Shown here piece after piece: positions 54,609 to 63,938 of a DNA stretch of 64,000 nt. The position numbers and the translations under genes are program-made. Positions within the stretch are counted from its first letter, which is position 1. Every line of letters starts with the position of its first letter. Source of the stretch: Noviherbaspirillum soli (GTDB taxonomy: Bacteria; Pseudomonadota; Gammaproteobacteria; Burkholderiales; Burkholderiaceae_D); contig NZ_JACYOX010000001.1 of assembly GCF_015352955.1 (NCBI RefSeq), positions 310,001 to 374,000 of the forward strand, given 5' to 3'. The notes below the pieces were generated by a model, which did not search any database, had not been told where the DNA came from, and saw nothing but the letters and a program-made list of their open reading frames with translations.

Positions 54609-56024
54609 TTACAGCGAGTAGTACATGTCGAACTCGATCGGGTGCGTGGTCATGCGGAAGCGCTGGACTTCCGTCATTTTCAGCTCGATGTAAGCGTCGA
54701 TCATTGCGTCGCTGAACACGCCGCCACGGGTCAGGAACTCGCGATCCTTGTCCAGGGCTTCCAGCGCCTCGTCGAGCGAGGAGCAGACGGTCGGGATCAG
54801 CTTGTCTTCTTCCGGCGGCAGGTGGTAGAGGTCCTTCGAGGCAGCTTCGCCTGGGTGGATCTTGTTCTGCACGCCGTCCAGGCCGGCCATCAGCAGCGCG
54901 GCGAAGCACAGGTACGGGTTGGACGAAGGATCCGGGAAGCGGGTCTCGATACGACGGCCTTTCGGATTCGACACGTGCGGAATGCGGATCGAAGCCGAGC
55001 GGTTGCGTGCCGAGTAAGCCAGCTTCACAGGTGCTTCAAAGCCGGGAACCAGGCGCTTGTAGGAGTTGGTGCCCGGGTTGGTGATCGCATTCAGCGCCTT
55101 GGCGTGCTTGATGATGCCGCCGATGTAGAACAGCGCAAACTCGGACAGGCCGGCATAGCCGTCGCCTGCGAACAGGTTCTTGCCATCTTTCCAGACGGAC
55201 TGGTGCACATGCATGCCGGAACCGTTGTCGCCAACGACAGGCTTGGGCATGAAGGTGGCGGTCTTGCCGTAGGTGTGGGCGACGTTCCAGATCACGTATT
55301 TCATGTTCTGGGTCCAGTCGGCGCGCTCCACCAGGGTGGAGAACTTGGTGCCGATCTCGTTCTGGCCGGCGCCGGCCACTTCGTGGTGGTGCACTTCAAC
55401 CGGGATGCCCAGCGACTCGAGGATCAGGCACATTTCCGAGCGCATGTCCTGGAAGCTGTCGACCGGCGGAACCGGGAAGTAGCCGCCCTTGACGGTAGGA
55501 CGATGGCCGGTGTTGCCGCCTTCGAACTTCTCGTTGGTGGACCAGGAAGCTTCTTCGGAATCGATCTTCACGGAGCAGCCGGACATGTCGACTTTCCACT
55601 GCACGCTGTCGAAGATGAAGAATTCTGGTTCCGGACCGAAGTAGGCGGTGTCGCCCAGGCCGGAGGACTTCAGGTAGGCCTCAGCGCGCTTGGCGATGGA
55701 ACGCGGATCGCGGTCGTAGCCCTTGCCGTCGGAAGGTTCGATCACGTCGCACTGCATGAACAGCGTGGTCTCTTCCATGAACGGGTCGATGTTGGCGGTG
55801 TTCGGGTCCGGCATCAGGATCATGTCCGATGCTTCAATGCCCTTCCAGCCAGCGATGGAGGAACCGTCGAATGCATGGCCAGATTCGAACTTGTCCATAT
55901 CGAAGTGAGACACGGGAACGGTGACGTGCTGTTCCTTGCCCCGGGTATCTGCGAAGCGGAAATCAACGAATTTGACTTCGTTGTCTTTCACCATTTTCAA
56001 GACCTCTGCGGCCGTCATTGCCAT
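54609..56024 (-). CDS. glnA: Glutamine synthetase type I
   Basis: A 471-residue GlnA. It has the beta-grasp start, [17 protein letters not shown], the glutamate-side loop [12 protein letters not shown], the ATP region and [10 protein letters not shown]. The adenylylation site is Tyr400 in [10 protein letters not shown], so the enzyme should be under GlnE control. It makes glutamine from glutamate and ammonia and is the entry point of the nitrogen circuit encoded with it. A sigma-54 promoter and NtrC-like sites lie upstream. Confidence 0.97.
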   Translation of the reverse strand: MAMTAAEVLKMVKDNEVKFVDFRFADTRGKEQHVTVPVSHFDMDKFESGHAFDGSSIAGWKGIEASDMILMPDPNTANIDPFMEETTLFMQCDVIEPSDGKGYDRDPRSIAKRAEAYLKSSGLGDTAYFGPEPEFFIFDSVQWKVDMSGCSVKIDSEEASWSTNEKFEGGNTGHRPTVKGGYFPVPPVDSFQDMRSEMCLILESLGIPVEVHHHEVAGAGQNEIGTKFSTLVERADWTQNMKYVIWNVAHTYGKTATFMPKPVVGDNGSGMHVHQSVWKDGKNLFAGDGYAGLSEFALFYIGGIIKHAKALNAITNPGTNSYKRLVPGFEAPVKLAYSARNRSASIRIPHVSNPKGRRIETRFPDPSSNPYLCFAALLMAGLDGVQNKIHPGEAASKDLYHLPPEEDKLIPTVCSSLDEALEALDKDREFLTRGGVFSDAMIDAYIELKMTEVQRFRMTTHPIEFDMYYSL

Positions 56025-56130
56025 GCGAATCTCCTAAATTGAGCAAATTGATAGTGGTTGGTCAGCCGGGGAACACGCGCCGGTTTGGGACGATTGCCTG
56101 GGATACGACCGAACTCAGGCCGGAATGATA

Positions 56131-56146
56131 GCAGATTCCATGCCAC
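56131..56146 (-). promoter_or_regulatory. Sigma-54 promoter of glnA
   Basis: On the minus strand TGGCATGGAATCTGC carries GG (-24) and GC (-12) at the correct 10-base spacing; it departs from consensus at the sixth base of TGGCAC and the first T of TTGC. The predicted start of transcription is near 56119. Confidence 0.8.
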
Positions 56147-56248
56147 CGAATTGATCAAAGCCAATGAATCCGTTACGCGCTAATCTCGCTGGTTTACAAG
56201 GGAAAAATCAGGTCGTAAGAAGTGCGCAAACCGTACAATCCAAGCCAA

Positions 56249-56296
56249 TGCACCGATATTGGGCGATCGACGAGACCATAGCACCATTATGGCGCA
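56249..56296. promoter_or_regulatory. Two NtrC-type enhancer sites upstream of glnA
   Basis: Site 1 (56249-56265) reads TGCACC-N5-TGGGCG; site 2 (56280-56296) reads AGCACC-N5-GGCGCA. The consensus is TGCACC-N5-GGTGCA. Centres are 31 bases apart, three helical turns, and 110-160 bases upstream of the promoter, as in the classic glnA enhancer. Confidence 0.75.
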
Positions 56297-56395
56297 TTCT
56301 CCTTTTTGAGCGGCCTGAAACGCCTCTTTTTGGTGCGAAAATATTGGCTAGTTTTCGCGGCGTTATAATGCGCGCTTTTAAACCGGGAGTACGCG

Positions 56396-56860
56396 ATGAA
56401 AACCGCCGACGACATCCTCAGCACGGCGCGCGACCGTGCCACTATGGGACAACTGCCTTACGCCGGCGCGGTGACGCCGCAGGAAGCCTATGAACTGCTG
56501 CAATCGGCTCCGCATGCCAAACTGATCGACGTGCGCACCAATGCCGAGCGTGACTGGGTCGGCAGGGTCAACATCCCGAATGACAAACAGGCTGCGGTCC
56601 AATGGAATCTCTATCCGGGCGCAAGTCCGAATCCGGAATTCAGCACCCAACTGGCGCAACAGGCCGGGAAAGAAGACATTCTGCTTTTCCTCTGCCGTTC
56701 AGGCGTACGTTCCCGCCACGCAGCCAAGCTGGCCACCGAGCAGGGATACAAGAACGCTTTCGATATCCTGGAAGGTTTCGAGGGCGACAAGGACGCCGAG
56801 GGCCACCGCAAGACAGTGGGCGGCTGGTGCAAGGCCGGCCTGCCATGGACAGGCGCCTGA
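56396..56860 (+). CDS. Single-domain rhodanese-like protein
   Basis: A 154-residue rhodanese. It begins with TPQEAYELLQSAPHAKLIDVRTNAERDWVG, and the active-site loop is CRSGVRS with Cys100. A GFEGDKDAEGHRKTVGGWCKAGLPW ending is typical of the family found next to glnA in Burkholderiales. Single-domain rhodaneses carry persulfide sulfur or detoxify cyanide/sulfide; the physiological acceptor is unknown. It is divergent from glnA. Confidence 0.92.
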   Translation: MKTADDILSTARDRATMGQLPYAGAVTPQEAYELLQSAPHAKLIDVRTNAERDWVGRVNIPNDKQAAVQWNLYPGASPNPEFSTQLAQQAGKEDILLFLCRSGVRSRHAAKLATEQGYKNAFDILEGFEGDKDAEGHRKTVGGWCKAGLPWTGA

Positions 56861-57021
56861 CGAGCCCGGCGTGATGGCCGGAACCGCTGCAGCGGCCGAT
56901 CCGGTTACGCGGGCTTCCTGCCCTTCCGCTGGAAAATCACATAAGCCGACACTGCAGCGCCTGACCTGCCGGCGCTGCCGGATTCCACGAAAAACGCTGC
57001 GATTCTTCCGGCTGCCGGTGG

Positions 57022-58680
57022 TCAGCCGACCTTTACCGAATGCTCCCGCGTGGCATGGAAAGTGATTTTCGGCCAGCGTTCCTGCGTCAGGCGCAAGTTG
57101 ACGCCCGAAGTGGCCAGATAGGCCATGTTGCCGGCGGCATCGTAGGCAATGTTGTGGCCGGCCGCCGATTTCTCGAAGTCCGCCAGCACCCTCTTGTCAT
57201 CGCATGAAATCCAGCGCGCGCTGCTGATGCTGGTTCCTTCGAATACCGCATCGACGCCATACTCGTTCATCAGCCGGCTGGCAACCACCTCGAACTGCAG
57301 CACGCCCACCGCGCCGAGGATCAGGTCGCCGCTGTTGACCGGCTTGAACACCTGCACGGCGCCCTCCTCGCCCAGCTGCTGCAGACCCTTGTGCAATTGC
57401 TTGACCTTCAGCGGGTTGCGTATGCGCACCGAGCGGAAGAAATCCGGCGCAAAGTAGGGAATGCCCGTGAATTGCAGCAGTTCGCCTTCGGAAAAGCTGT
57501 CGCCGATCTGCATGTTGCCGTGATTGGGCAGGCCGATGATATCGCCGGCATAGGCCTCCTCCACCTGCTCGCGCGACGAAGCCATGAAGGTCACCACGCT
57601 GGAAAGCTTGATGTCGCGGTTCAGGCGCAGGTGCTTGATCTTCATGCCGCGCTCGAAGCGCCCCGAGCAGACCCGCAGGAAAGCGATCCGGTCGCGATGC
57701 GCCGGGTCCATATTGGCCTGGATCTTGAAGACAAAGCCGGAAAACGGCGTTTCCGTCGGCGACACCGAACGCACCGTGGCATCGCGCTCGCGCGGCGGCT
57801 GCGCCCAGTCCAGCAGCGCGTTCAATATTTCCCTCACGCCAAAATTGTTGATCGCCGAGCCAAAGAATACCGGCGTCTGCTTGCCGGACAGGAAAGCGTC
57901 CAGATCGAAAGGATGCGATGCGCCGTGCACCAGTTCGACTTCCATCTTCAACTGTTCGATTTCCAGCGGGAACATCTGCTCCAGCCGCGGATTGTCTATG
58001 CCCTTGATGACTTCGAAGGTCTGGTCCGCCTTTTCGCTGCCCGGCGCAAACAGCATGATTTCATCGCGCAGCAGGTGATACACGCCGCGGAAGGTCTTGC
58101 CCATGCCGATAGGCCAGGTAATCGGCGCACACTGAATGTCGAGAACCGATTCCAGTTCATCCAGCAGCTCGAGTGGATCGCGTGTCTCGCGGTCCATCTT
58201 GTTCATGAAGGTGATGATGGGCGTATTGCGCATCCGGCAGACATTGAGCAGCTTGATCGTCTGCGCTTCCACGCCCTTGGCGGCGTCGATCACCATCAGC
58301 GCCGAGTCGACCGCCGTCAGGACGCGGTAGGTATCCTCGGAAAAGTCCTGGTGGCCCGGCGTATCCAGCAGATTGACCACATGATCGCGGTACTCGAACT
58401 GCATCACCGAACTGGCCACTGAAATGCCGCGCTGCTTTTCGATCTCCATCCAGTCCGATGTCGCATGGCGTCCGCTCTTGCGCGCCTTGACCGTGCCCGC
58501 AAGCTGAATCGCGCCCGAAAACAGCAGCAGTTTCTCGGTCAGTGTCGTCTTGCCGGCGTCCGGGTGGGAAATGATGCCGAAGGTGCGACGGCGGGCAACT
58601 TCGCGGGCGATCAGCTCGCCGGATGCGTTGCGCGTTGCCGGTACGGCATCGTCGCTAGGCAGATCGGGAATGGAAGACAT
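57022..58680 (-). CDS. prfC: Peptide chain release factor 3
   Basis: A 552-residue translational GTPase. The G motifs are HPDAGKTT (P-loop), the switch region [17 protein letters not shown] and NKMDRE, followed by domains II and III typical of RF3 ([54 protein letters not shown]). RF3 recycles RF1/RF2 from the ribosome after termination. The first 18 residues ([18 protein letters not shown]) form a slightly extended N-terminus; an internal start is possible. Confidence 0.96.
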   Translation of the reverse strand: MSSIPDLPSDDAVPATRNASGELIAREVARRRTFGIISHPDAGKTTLTEKLLLFSGAIQLAGTVKARKSGRHATSDWMEIEKQRGISVASSVMQFEYRDHVVNLLDTPGHQDFSEDTYRVLTAVDSALMVIDAAKGVEAQTIKLLNVCRMRNTPIITFMNKMDRETRDPLELLDELESVLDIQCAPITWPIGMGKTFRGVYHLLRDEIMLFAPGSEKADQTFEVIKGIDNPRLEQMFPLEIEQLKMEVELVHGASHPFDLDAFLSGKQTPVFFGSAINNFGVREILNALLDWAQPPRERDATVRSVSPTETPFSGFVFKIQANMDPAHRDRIAFLRVCSGRFERGMKIKHLRLNRDIKLSSVVTFMASSREQVEEAYAGDIIGLPNHGNMQIGDSFSEGELLQFTGIPYFAPDFFRSVRIRNPLKVKQLHKGLQQLGEEGAVQVFKPVNSGDLILGAVGVLQFEVVASRLMNEYGVDAVFEGTSISSARWISCDDKRVLADFEKSAAGHNIAYDAAGNMAYLATSGVNLRLTQERWPKITFHATREHSVKVG

Positions 58681-58751
58681 GGCAGGGGCCTTGCGAAAAG
58701 GCGAGAAGTCTACCGCCTATTGCGCTTGAAGTCTAATTGACCAAGCGCCGG

Positions 58752-59369
58752 TCAGCGCCGCATTTCCCGCAGCCTGAACCGCAGCCTGTCTTCCGCGATA
58801 TCGAGATCGCGTTGGATGGCCAGTTGCCGTCGGCCGGCGTCCTGTCTGCGGTCCAACAGCCGCTCGATTTCATTGAGCAGCGTGGTGCGCCGTTCCGGCG
58901 AAAGATTGGGGCGCCGCAGTTCGTTGCGGATATCGTCCATCCGCCTGTCGTTCCGGCGCGCCTCGTTCTGGTCGTTCTGCAGCATGTTGCGAAGATTCTG
59001 CACCTGGCTTTCGAGTCCATTGATCTCCCTGCCCTGCCGATACTGGTCAAGAAAAGGAGCCCGCAAGTGGGGCGGGCAATCGCCGACACTGTCCGGCCGG
59101 CCGCGCCGACCAACCTCGAAACCGTTTTCCGGCTGGCAGTAGCTGAGCAGGCCTTCCATCCGGCCCGACAGGTAAGCCTCCAGATCGGGTTTGACATCGG
59201 CCTTGGCGCAGGCGCTTGCATGCTGCTGCAATCTGGCGGAGGGCTCCCCGTTGGCGCCATCCGTGTAACCTATCTGACGCCAGTCAGCGTTCTTGCATTG
59301 CTCCGGGCTCAGGGATGCGCAGGAAGAAAGAAGGAATGCGCTGATTGCGATGACAGAACTTTTATACAT
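58752..59369 (-). CDS. DUF2799 family lipoprotein
   Basis: A 205-residue lipoprotein (lipobox LSSC, Cys17). It has a DUF2799 core with CKNADWRQIGYTDGANGEPSARLQQHASACAKADVKPDLEAYLSGRMEGLLSYCQPENGFEVGRRG, including its paired cysteines. The second half is a long charged coiled coil (about 125-205). It is 71 bases upstream of prfC on the same strand. The family is widespread and of unknown role. Confidence 0.9.
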   Translation of the reverse strand: MYKSSVIAISAFLLSSCASLSPEQCKNADWRQIGYTDGANGEPSARLQQHASACAKADVKPDLEAYLSGRMEGLLSYCQPENGFEVGRRGRPDSVGDCPPHLRAPFLDQYRQGREINGLESQVQNLRNMLQNDQNEARRNDRRMDDIRNELRRPNLSPERRTTLLNEIERLLDRRQDAGRRQLAIQRDLDIAEDRLRFRLREMRR

Positions 59370-59438
59370 GTGAGCTCTCCGGGAATTTACTCTGTGTAAT
59401 CATTTCCAGCCGGAGTATCCCATTTCATGGGCAAAAAA

Positions 59439-59465
59439 AACCCGCGGCGCAATGCACCACGGGTT
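59439..59465 (-). terminator. Second hairpin downstream of the HTH gene
   Basis: AACCCGCGG (59439-59447) pairs with CCACGGGTT (59457-59465) with one mismatch; on the minus strand it runs into eight T. It would stop read-through from the 59629 gene into the DUF2799 gene. Confidence 0.7.
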
Positions 59466-59564
59466 AAGTCGCTGCCTGCAAGCTGCACAGGAAGATCACA
59501 AAGCCAGATTACGCCGACCGATGGCCAGCTCCTTGCGCGCCGACAAAAATAAATTAATAAAGCA

Positions 59565-59598
59565 AAAGCGTCCGCGCCTTGACGGCAACGGACGCTTT
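59565..59598 (-). terminator. Terminator of the small HTH gene
   Basis: AAAGCGTCCG (59565-59574) pairs perfectly with CGGACGCTTT (59589-59598), 31 bases after the 59629 stop, followed on the minus strand by a T-rich tract. The 14-base loop is longer than usual. Confidence 0.75.
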
Positions 59599-59628
59599 AA
59601 TGGCGCGGACTTCCTTTAACGCCAAGCC

Positions 59629-59919
59629 CTACATCTGGCGAGGCTTGAACTGCTTGTCGCTGATACGGAACTTGTTGCGCCGGTCGCCCATGAGGCTCCG
59701 CAGTTCAGCAATGCTGAGGTCGGTGACTTCATGCATGCGAATCAGCAAAGAGGCGCCCACCGGAAGCCGGCGATGCCGGATCTTGCTGATCACGGGCGGT
59801 GCGACTTCCAGCGCGCGTGATAGGGCAGCATCGTTCTTGAGCTTTAATCTGCCGATAATGGAAGCCAGCAGATTGTCCGGGTCATACTTCACCGTGTCGG
59901 CGTTGTGCTCTGTGCTCAT
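59629..59919 (-). CDS. Small helix-turn-helix regulator
   Basis: A 96-residue protein starting at ATG 59919. The middle (NLLASIIGRLKLKNDAALSRALEVAPPVISKIRHRRLPVGASLLIRMHEVTDLSIAELRSLMG) follows the lambda Cro/CI fold: a helix, the AALSRALEVAPPVISKIR helix-turn-helix and two closing helices. It is basic at the C-terminus. The upstream frame to 60015 is open but not protein-like. Targets unknown; two terminators follow it. Confidence 0.78.
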   Translation of the reverse strand: MSTEHNADTVKYDPDNLLASIIGRLKLKNDAALSRALEVAPPVISKIRHRRLPVGASLLIRMHEVTDLSIAELRSLMGDRRNKFRISDKQFKPRQM

Positions 59920-60225
59920 TTCGTCTCGCTCTTGGTTGGTTTGGTATTTGCATTCTGGCCACGAAGAACATTGCCATTTTGATATATCGCAAGCGTCTGT
60001 TCGGCGACCGATCACGCAAGTTGTCTCGCCCCGTGTGGACGCGCACGCGGACTGCCCAGTGCCAAGACACTGTTATGGGCCCCGAAGAGGCGCTGGGAGC
60101 TTTAATCACCGGCCAGATGCAAGGCGCGGCGACGAGACAGTAACGCATTACGGCGAGTCGCCGCACCGCCGCAGATCGCCGATGATGGCGACTTCCAGCC
60201 CCTGTCCTGAGGTTCATAAAAGGCT
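59920..60225. other. 306-base gap without a recognisable gene
   Basis: The region between two minus-strand genes shows no coding character or strong hairpin. It must contain the promoter of the HTH gene. Confidence 0.5.
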
Positions 60226-60432
60226 TTAGTTACCGTCGCCGAACTCCGCCTCTTCTTCCAGGTAATCATCCCGGCAGTTGCTACTGCAAAAACGCCGCAC
60301 GCTGTCCACCGGCTGGTCGCAATACCAGCAGCTTCCCTTGGGCTGCAGCGCCATCAGCCCGCTGGCACTGCGCGGCGTGTTGCCGGCAGCGGCGGACGGA
60401 TGCGGTTCGTGGTCGGGATGTGCTTCGATCAT
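60226..60432 (-). CDS. Small zinc-ribbon protein
   Basis: A 68-residue protein. AGGAGG lies five bases upstream of ATG 60432, which fixes the start within a longer open frame. The C-terminal half carries CWYC and a later CSSNC (GSCWYCDQPVDSVRRFCSSNCRDDY), a four-cysteine zinc ribbon like that of DUF2116-type proteins, followed by an acidic tail. A small accessory or regulatory protein is likely; the function is unknown. Confidence 0.78.
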   Translation of the reverse strand: MIEAHPDHEPHPSAAAGNTPRSASGLMALQPKGSCWYCDQPVDSVRRFCSSNCRDDYLEEEAEFGDGN

Positions 60433-60633
60433 GACGTCCTCCTGGATGCACAGCGAATTACTGAAAAACAAGAACTCGGCAAAGAAGATTACATTTATGA
60501 CAACTAGATCGCATGCGTGCAATCAAAGGTCTTTACCGTTGCCTTACTCATTTGCTGCTGGCTGCGCTCGTGTCAATGCGTGCAGCGATCGGCCAGCATG
60601 GACGTTCGCCTCGGGGTCTGAGCTGACGTCTCG

Positions 60634-61089
60634 TTACGGTCGCGGGCCAGCCGCTACCAGCAGACTGCAGCGGATTTTTTCCAGCAGGACCGCATCGATG
60701 GAGCCGCGCCACCAGCGCAATGCGAAGGCCTTGTGCCTGGCGTGGCCGACAATGATCAGGTCGGCGTTAAGTTCATTCGAGAGCGCCTGGATAATGTCGG
60801 CTGGCTCGCCGACTTCAAGATGGTCAACGACCCGCAGACCGGCTGCGGCGAGAAGGGCATGCCCCTCCGCTATCTCCTGTTCCATCTTTTGCTTCTCCGC
60901 CACCAGGCCTTCCTCGACGCTCAATACCGCCGCGGCGGCATATTCGCCCACCAAAAGGTAGGGAGGCGGCGTGACAACCACCACCAGGTGCACCTGCGCT
61001 TCAGGCCCGGGGGCAAGCTTGATGCATTCATGCAATGCATAGCGGCTTTCAGGACTTCCGTTATAAGCAACCAGAATCGTGCGGTACAT
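60634..61089 (-). CDS. Universal stress protein (UspA family)
   Basis: A 151-residue Usp domain. ATG 61089 has AAGGAG six bases upstream. YRTILVAYNGSPESRYALHECIKLA at the start and LIIVGHARHKAFALRWWRGSIDAVLLEKIRCSLLV at the end are the family blocks. The ATP-binding G-2x-G-9x-G(S/T) motif is only partly kept (VGHARHKAFALRWWRGS), so nucleotide binding is uncertain. It is a monocistronic stress gene among other small regulators. Confidence 0.9.
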   Translation of the reverse strand: MYRTILVAYNGSPESRYALHECIKLAPGPEAQVHLVVVVTPPPYLLVGEYAAAAVLSVEEGLVAEKQKMEQEIAEGHALLAAAGLRVVDHLEVGEPADIIQALSNELNADLIIVGHARHKAFALRWWRGSIDAVLLEKIRCSLLVAAGPRP

Positions 61090-61202
61090 GAATGTCTCCT
61101 TCACGTAGCGGTGCGGTGGATGGATGTAATGGGCGGATGGTAACTGCTATACGGCCGGGTAGCAACACATCGTCTTGCCTCCCCGCCATGCGCCAGCGCC
61201 GT

Positions 61203-61652
61203 TCAGGCGCTTACTGTGAATGTCACCCTTGCCTTATCCTGCCGTTTAAGGAAAAGCAATATCATTTCACGCACGATGTGCCGCTCGTCATGTTCCAGCA
61301 AGTGCAGGTCCTCAACCAGCGACACTTCATCACGCGTCATTCGCGCCAGCAAGACAGTTACCTCGCTGCACTGATCAGATGACGCAACATGGGATGACTC
61401 GGCCACGGTACCGAAGCGGAGCCAGTCTGCAGGCACATCAAGCCAGCTCGCCAGGGCACGCAGTTTGTCCTGTGTGGGTATCGCCTGGGCGACCAGCCAT
61501 TTACGTGCAGCGTGCACAGTAATCGGACGCCCCGGATAGATTTCATTAAAGTGCCGCGCCAGCACGGTCGGACTGTCCGGCGCATGGCGCGCCCGGCGCA
61601 ATGCGCTCTTGAGCCGCCCTGAAAACTGTTCTCGTTCTTCTGCAATATGCAT
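61203..61652 (-). CDS. XRE/CI-like transcriptional regulator
   Basis: A 149-residue protein. The N-terminal half (FSGRLKSALRRARHAPDSPTVLARHFNEIYPGRPITVHAARKWLVAQAIPTQDKLRALASWLDVPADWLRFG) is a variant HTH of the phage-repressor type, in which VHAARKWL is the recognition helix. The C-terminal 60 residues are helical and charged and may dimerise the protein. No peptidase or sensor domain is present. Target unknown. Confidence 0.8.
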   Translation of the reverse strand: MHIAEEREQFSGRLKSALRRARHAPDSPTVLARHFNEIYPGRPITVHAARKWLVAQAIPTQDKLRALASWLDVPADWLRFGTVAESSHVASSDQCSEVTVLLARMTRDEVSLVEDLHLLEHDERHIVREMILLFLKRQDKARVTFTVSA

Positions 61653-61866
61653 ATTGCCCTCCCTTCAAGGCGCTCCACTGCAGGCGGCTTGCCGAGGTCC
61701 GCTCATTTATTGTTGATTCCGGCAAGAGGCTGCCGCACTGGCAGAGCAGCCGTATTGCTAGCCTACTCGAAGCGATCTTCGAATATCTGTGCGGCAACCA
61801 ACATAGCAATGATTGCGTATCGCCTTTGGCGGTGGCATGCTTCAGCGCTTGAGCCAAGGAGAGAAG

Positions 61867-62259
61867 ATGCACAATGCCGGAACGGAGAGAGGGAGAAACG
61901 TTTTTAATGAGCCCCTCGTGCCTTGCTCGTTCAACCCGCTGACGGGTTACTTCAGGGACGGCTGCTGCCGCACCAGCGAAGAAGACACAGGTACGCATGT
62001 GGTGTGCGCAATCATGACAGCCGATTTCCTGGCGTTCAGCCATGCCAGGGGCAATGACCTGAGCACGCCGCGCCCCGAATGGGGCTTTGCTGGCCTGAGA
62101 CCCGGCGACCAATGGTGTCTATGTGCGCTTCGCTGGAAAGAGGCATGGCAGGCAGGGGTGGCGCCGCGCGTGGTGCTGGAAAGCACCAACAGCCGGGTGC
62201 TCGACCTCATTGCGCTGGATGACTTGCAGGAATACGCTTGGCAACCGGACCTTTCCTAG
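61867..62259 (+). CDS. DUF2237 family protein
   Basis: A 130-residue protein. ATG 61867 follows AAGGAG (61856-61861) by five bases. The core matches DUF2237: NVFNEPLVPCSFNPLTGYFRDGCCRTSEEDTGTHVVCAIMTADFLAFSHARGNDLSTPRPEWGFAGLRPGDQWCLCALRW. Four conserved cysteines and the DTGTH motif suggest a metal or redox site. The family is often adjacent to photolyase or stress genes and is uncharacterised. Confidence 0.88.
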   Translation: MHNAGTERGRNVFNEPLVPCSFNPLTGYFRDGCCRTSEEDTGTHVVCAIMTADFLAFSHARGNDLSTPRPEWGFAGLRPGDQWCLCALRWKEAWQAGVAPRVVLESTNSRVLDLIALDDLQEYAWQPDLS

Positions 62260-62454
62260 AGTCAGGTTTCAGGCGCAAACCAAGGAGGCCGGGGATTCTG
62301 CACGGCAGAAGGATAGTCGGTTGCAACGCGCGAGGGAACGATGCGATTTGGCGTCACCGCCTGCAACCAGGCAACCACCCTGGGCTTGTCGCCACGACCG
62401 GATCGCGCTCGTTTTTCGCGGGATTCGGACCAAATCCTTGGGCCGCAGAGACGC

Positions 62455-62676
62455 CTAGCGCCCGTCGTAATTCCTGCGTCGGGAGGGTTGAAGCAGTACT
62501 CGCAAGGCAACGTCGATGTCGACTCGCCGGTTCTTGAGAAAGTTGGCTGCGTAGCCGGTGCCGTGCAACTGCTGCATACGGATTCCCTGCTTCACGAAAC
62601 GGGCGGTATGCCAGTCCGGGCGCGTCGGCGTGGAAGCGGGAAAGTCCCAGGAATCTTCGTTTCTTTGCGTCTGCAT
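62455..62676 (-). CDS. Small hypothetical protein (73 residues)
   Basis: ATG 62676 opens a 73-residue frame (TQRNEDSWDFPASTPTRPDWHTARFVKQGIRMQQLHGTGYAANFLKNRRVDIDVALRVLLQPSRRR) that looks like a folded, basic small protein and not like an antisense shadow. The ribosome site is weak (AAAAAGAC). I do not know the family; confidence rests on composition. Confidence 0.55.
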   Translation of the reverse strand: MQTQRNEDSWDFPASTPTRPDWHTARFVKQGIRMQQLHGTGYAANFLKNRRVDIDVALRVLLQPSRRRNYDGR

Positions 62677-63005
62677 GATCGTCTTTTTGTAAAGGAAAGG
62701 AAAAACGGGAACTGCAATTAAGCAACATTTGTCGACGCGTCAATATAAATCAAGCAATTTCCACCGTCTGTGCGGAACCGCACACACAATTGATGCTCAA
62801 ACTATTTGACTTAGCGGTCGCGCGAGTGCAACGGGCCGGACTTATTTTAGTTTCCCATCGCTGCCAGTCAATGTCCGGTTTTGGATTTTTTGCAATCTTT
62901 ATTGCGGTAATCGGCCTCGCCAGGCATTTTGTTGCCTTTCATGTAATTACCCTCTGGCGCTTGCGCGCCTCAACGTGATACAGCCCTACTGCTCATGTGC
63001 ATGCC
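62677..63005. other. 329-base AT-richer gap before the LysR gene
   Basis: This stretch is lower in GC than its surroundings and includes the promoters of the small hypothetical gene and of the LysR gene. A 62-codon frame with a hydrophobic segment (62790-62978) is considered non-coding for lack of a ribosome site. Confidence 0.5.
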
Positions 63006-63938
63006 ATGAATTCGGATGATCTGGAGTGTTTCGCGCGGGTGGCGAATTGCGGGAGCATTTCCCGCGCGGCGCTGGAACTCGGCAGCGACCAATCCACTGT
63101 CAGCAGGCAGATGCTTCGACTTGAAGCGACAACCTGTTCTCGCCTCTTCCATCGCAGCGGGCGTGGCGTCATTCTCACTGATGCTGGCCGCCTTTTGCTG
63201 GAACACGCCAGGCGGGTCACCGAAAGCGTCGAGGAAGCACGGCGCGCCATCCATGCCTATTCGGACCAGGGGCCGGCTGAACTTGTCGTCGGTGCGCAGC
63301 CGACCATCGCACGTACGATATTCGGGCCGGTTGGCTCTGCATTGCGTGAGCAGTTTCCCCGCACCCGGTTGCGCTTTGCCGAAGGACTCAACGCCAATAT
63401 CCTTTCCTGGCTGTCCACTGGTACCGTGGACGTTGCGGTGATTTATGTGCCATTGCAGGCAAGCGGCCTGAAGATCGACATCCTGCTCCAGGAACAGCTG
63501 CACTTGATCGTGCCGGCGACCCAGACCGACGTGGACAGCGAGTTTCCCGTACGCCGGCTTGGCGACGTGCCTCTCATCCTGCCCAGCGCACCGCACGGAT
63601 TGCGCCATCTCGCCGAGTCGCTTGCCAGCCGGAGCGGAATTTCCCTTCATGTGGCCATGGAATGTGACGCTTCGATCAGTGTCACCAAACGCCTTGTGCA
63701 GAACGGCTGCGGCTACACGCTGCTGCCGCTTGCCGCAGTCGCCGGGGAAGTCGCGCAGGGAACCTTGAAGGCTGCGCAGCTGGTTGGCGCGGACGTCACC
63801 CGCGACGTTGCCCTGGCCACCGCCAAAAACCGGCCGGGCGGATCGGCAATCTGGAATGTGATGCAGACAGTGCGACAGGAAGTTCGCCATGTCGTCCAGT
63901 CAGGCGCCTGGCCGGGCGCCGTATTGCGTGACGCCTGA
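63006..63938 (+). CDS. LysR-family transcriptional regulator
   Basis: A 310-residue LTTR. ATG 63006 begins NSDDLECFARVANCGSISRAALELGSDQSTVSRQMLRLEATTCSRLFHRSGRGVILTDAGRLLLEHA, the winged HTH with its linker helix; a GTG three codons earlier is in frame. The effector domain (about 92-300) is of the periplasmic-binding-protein fold (ELVVGAQPTIARTIFGPV...). The style (SRLFHRSGRGV) resembles the nitrogen-assimilation/aromatic-catabolism LTTR group. Its target gene probably lies beyond the right edge. Confidence 0.9.
   Translation: MNSDDLECFARVANCGSISRAALELGSDQSTVSRQMLRLEATTCSRLFHRSGRGVILTDAGRLLLEHARRVTESVEEARRAIHAYSDQGPAELVVGAQPTIARTIFGPVGSALREQFPRTRLRFAEGLNANILSWLSTGTVDVAVIYVPLQASGLKIDILLQEQLHLIVPATQTDVDSEFPVRRLGDVPLILPSAPHGLRHLAESLASRSGISLHVAMECDASISVTKRLVQNGCGYTLLPLAAVAGEVAQGTLKAAQLVGADVTRDVALATAKNRPGGSAIWNVMQTVRQEVRHVVQSGAWPGAVLRDA

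Larger units (their letters stand above)
56025..56395. other. Divergent control region between glnA and the rhodanese gene
   Basis: 371 bases with the glnA leader (about 95 bases), a sigma-54 promoter, two NtrC-type sites, and a TATAAT at 56364-56369 that probably serves the rhodanese gene; its -35 is unclear. No gene is present. Confidence 0.7.

Noticed and set aside
62341-62721. A 126-codon plus-strand frame overlapping the small hypothetical gene
   Set aside because: No ribosome site or protein-like pattern; the opposite-strand 73-residue frame is more plausible.
62790-62978. A 62-codon frame with a hydrophobic helix
   Set aside because: TTG start, no ribosome site, and AT-richer intergenic setting; too little support for a gene.
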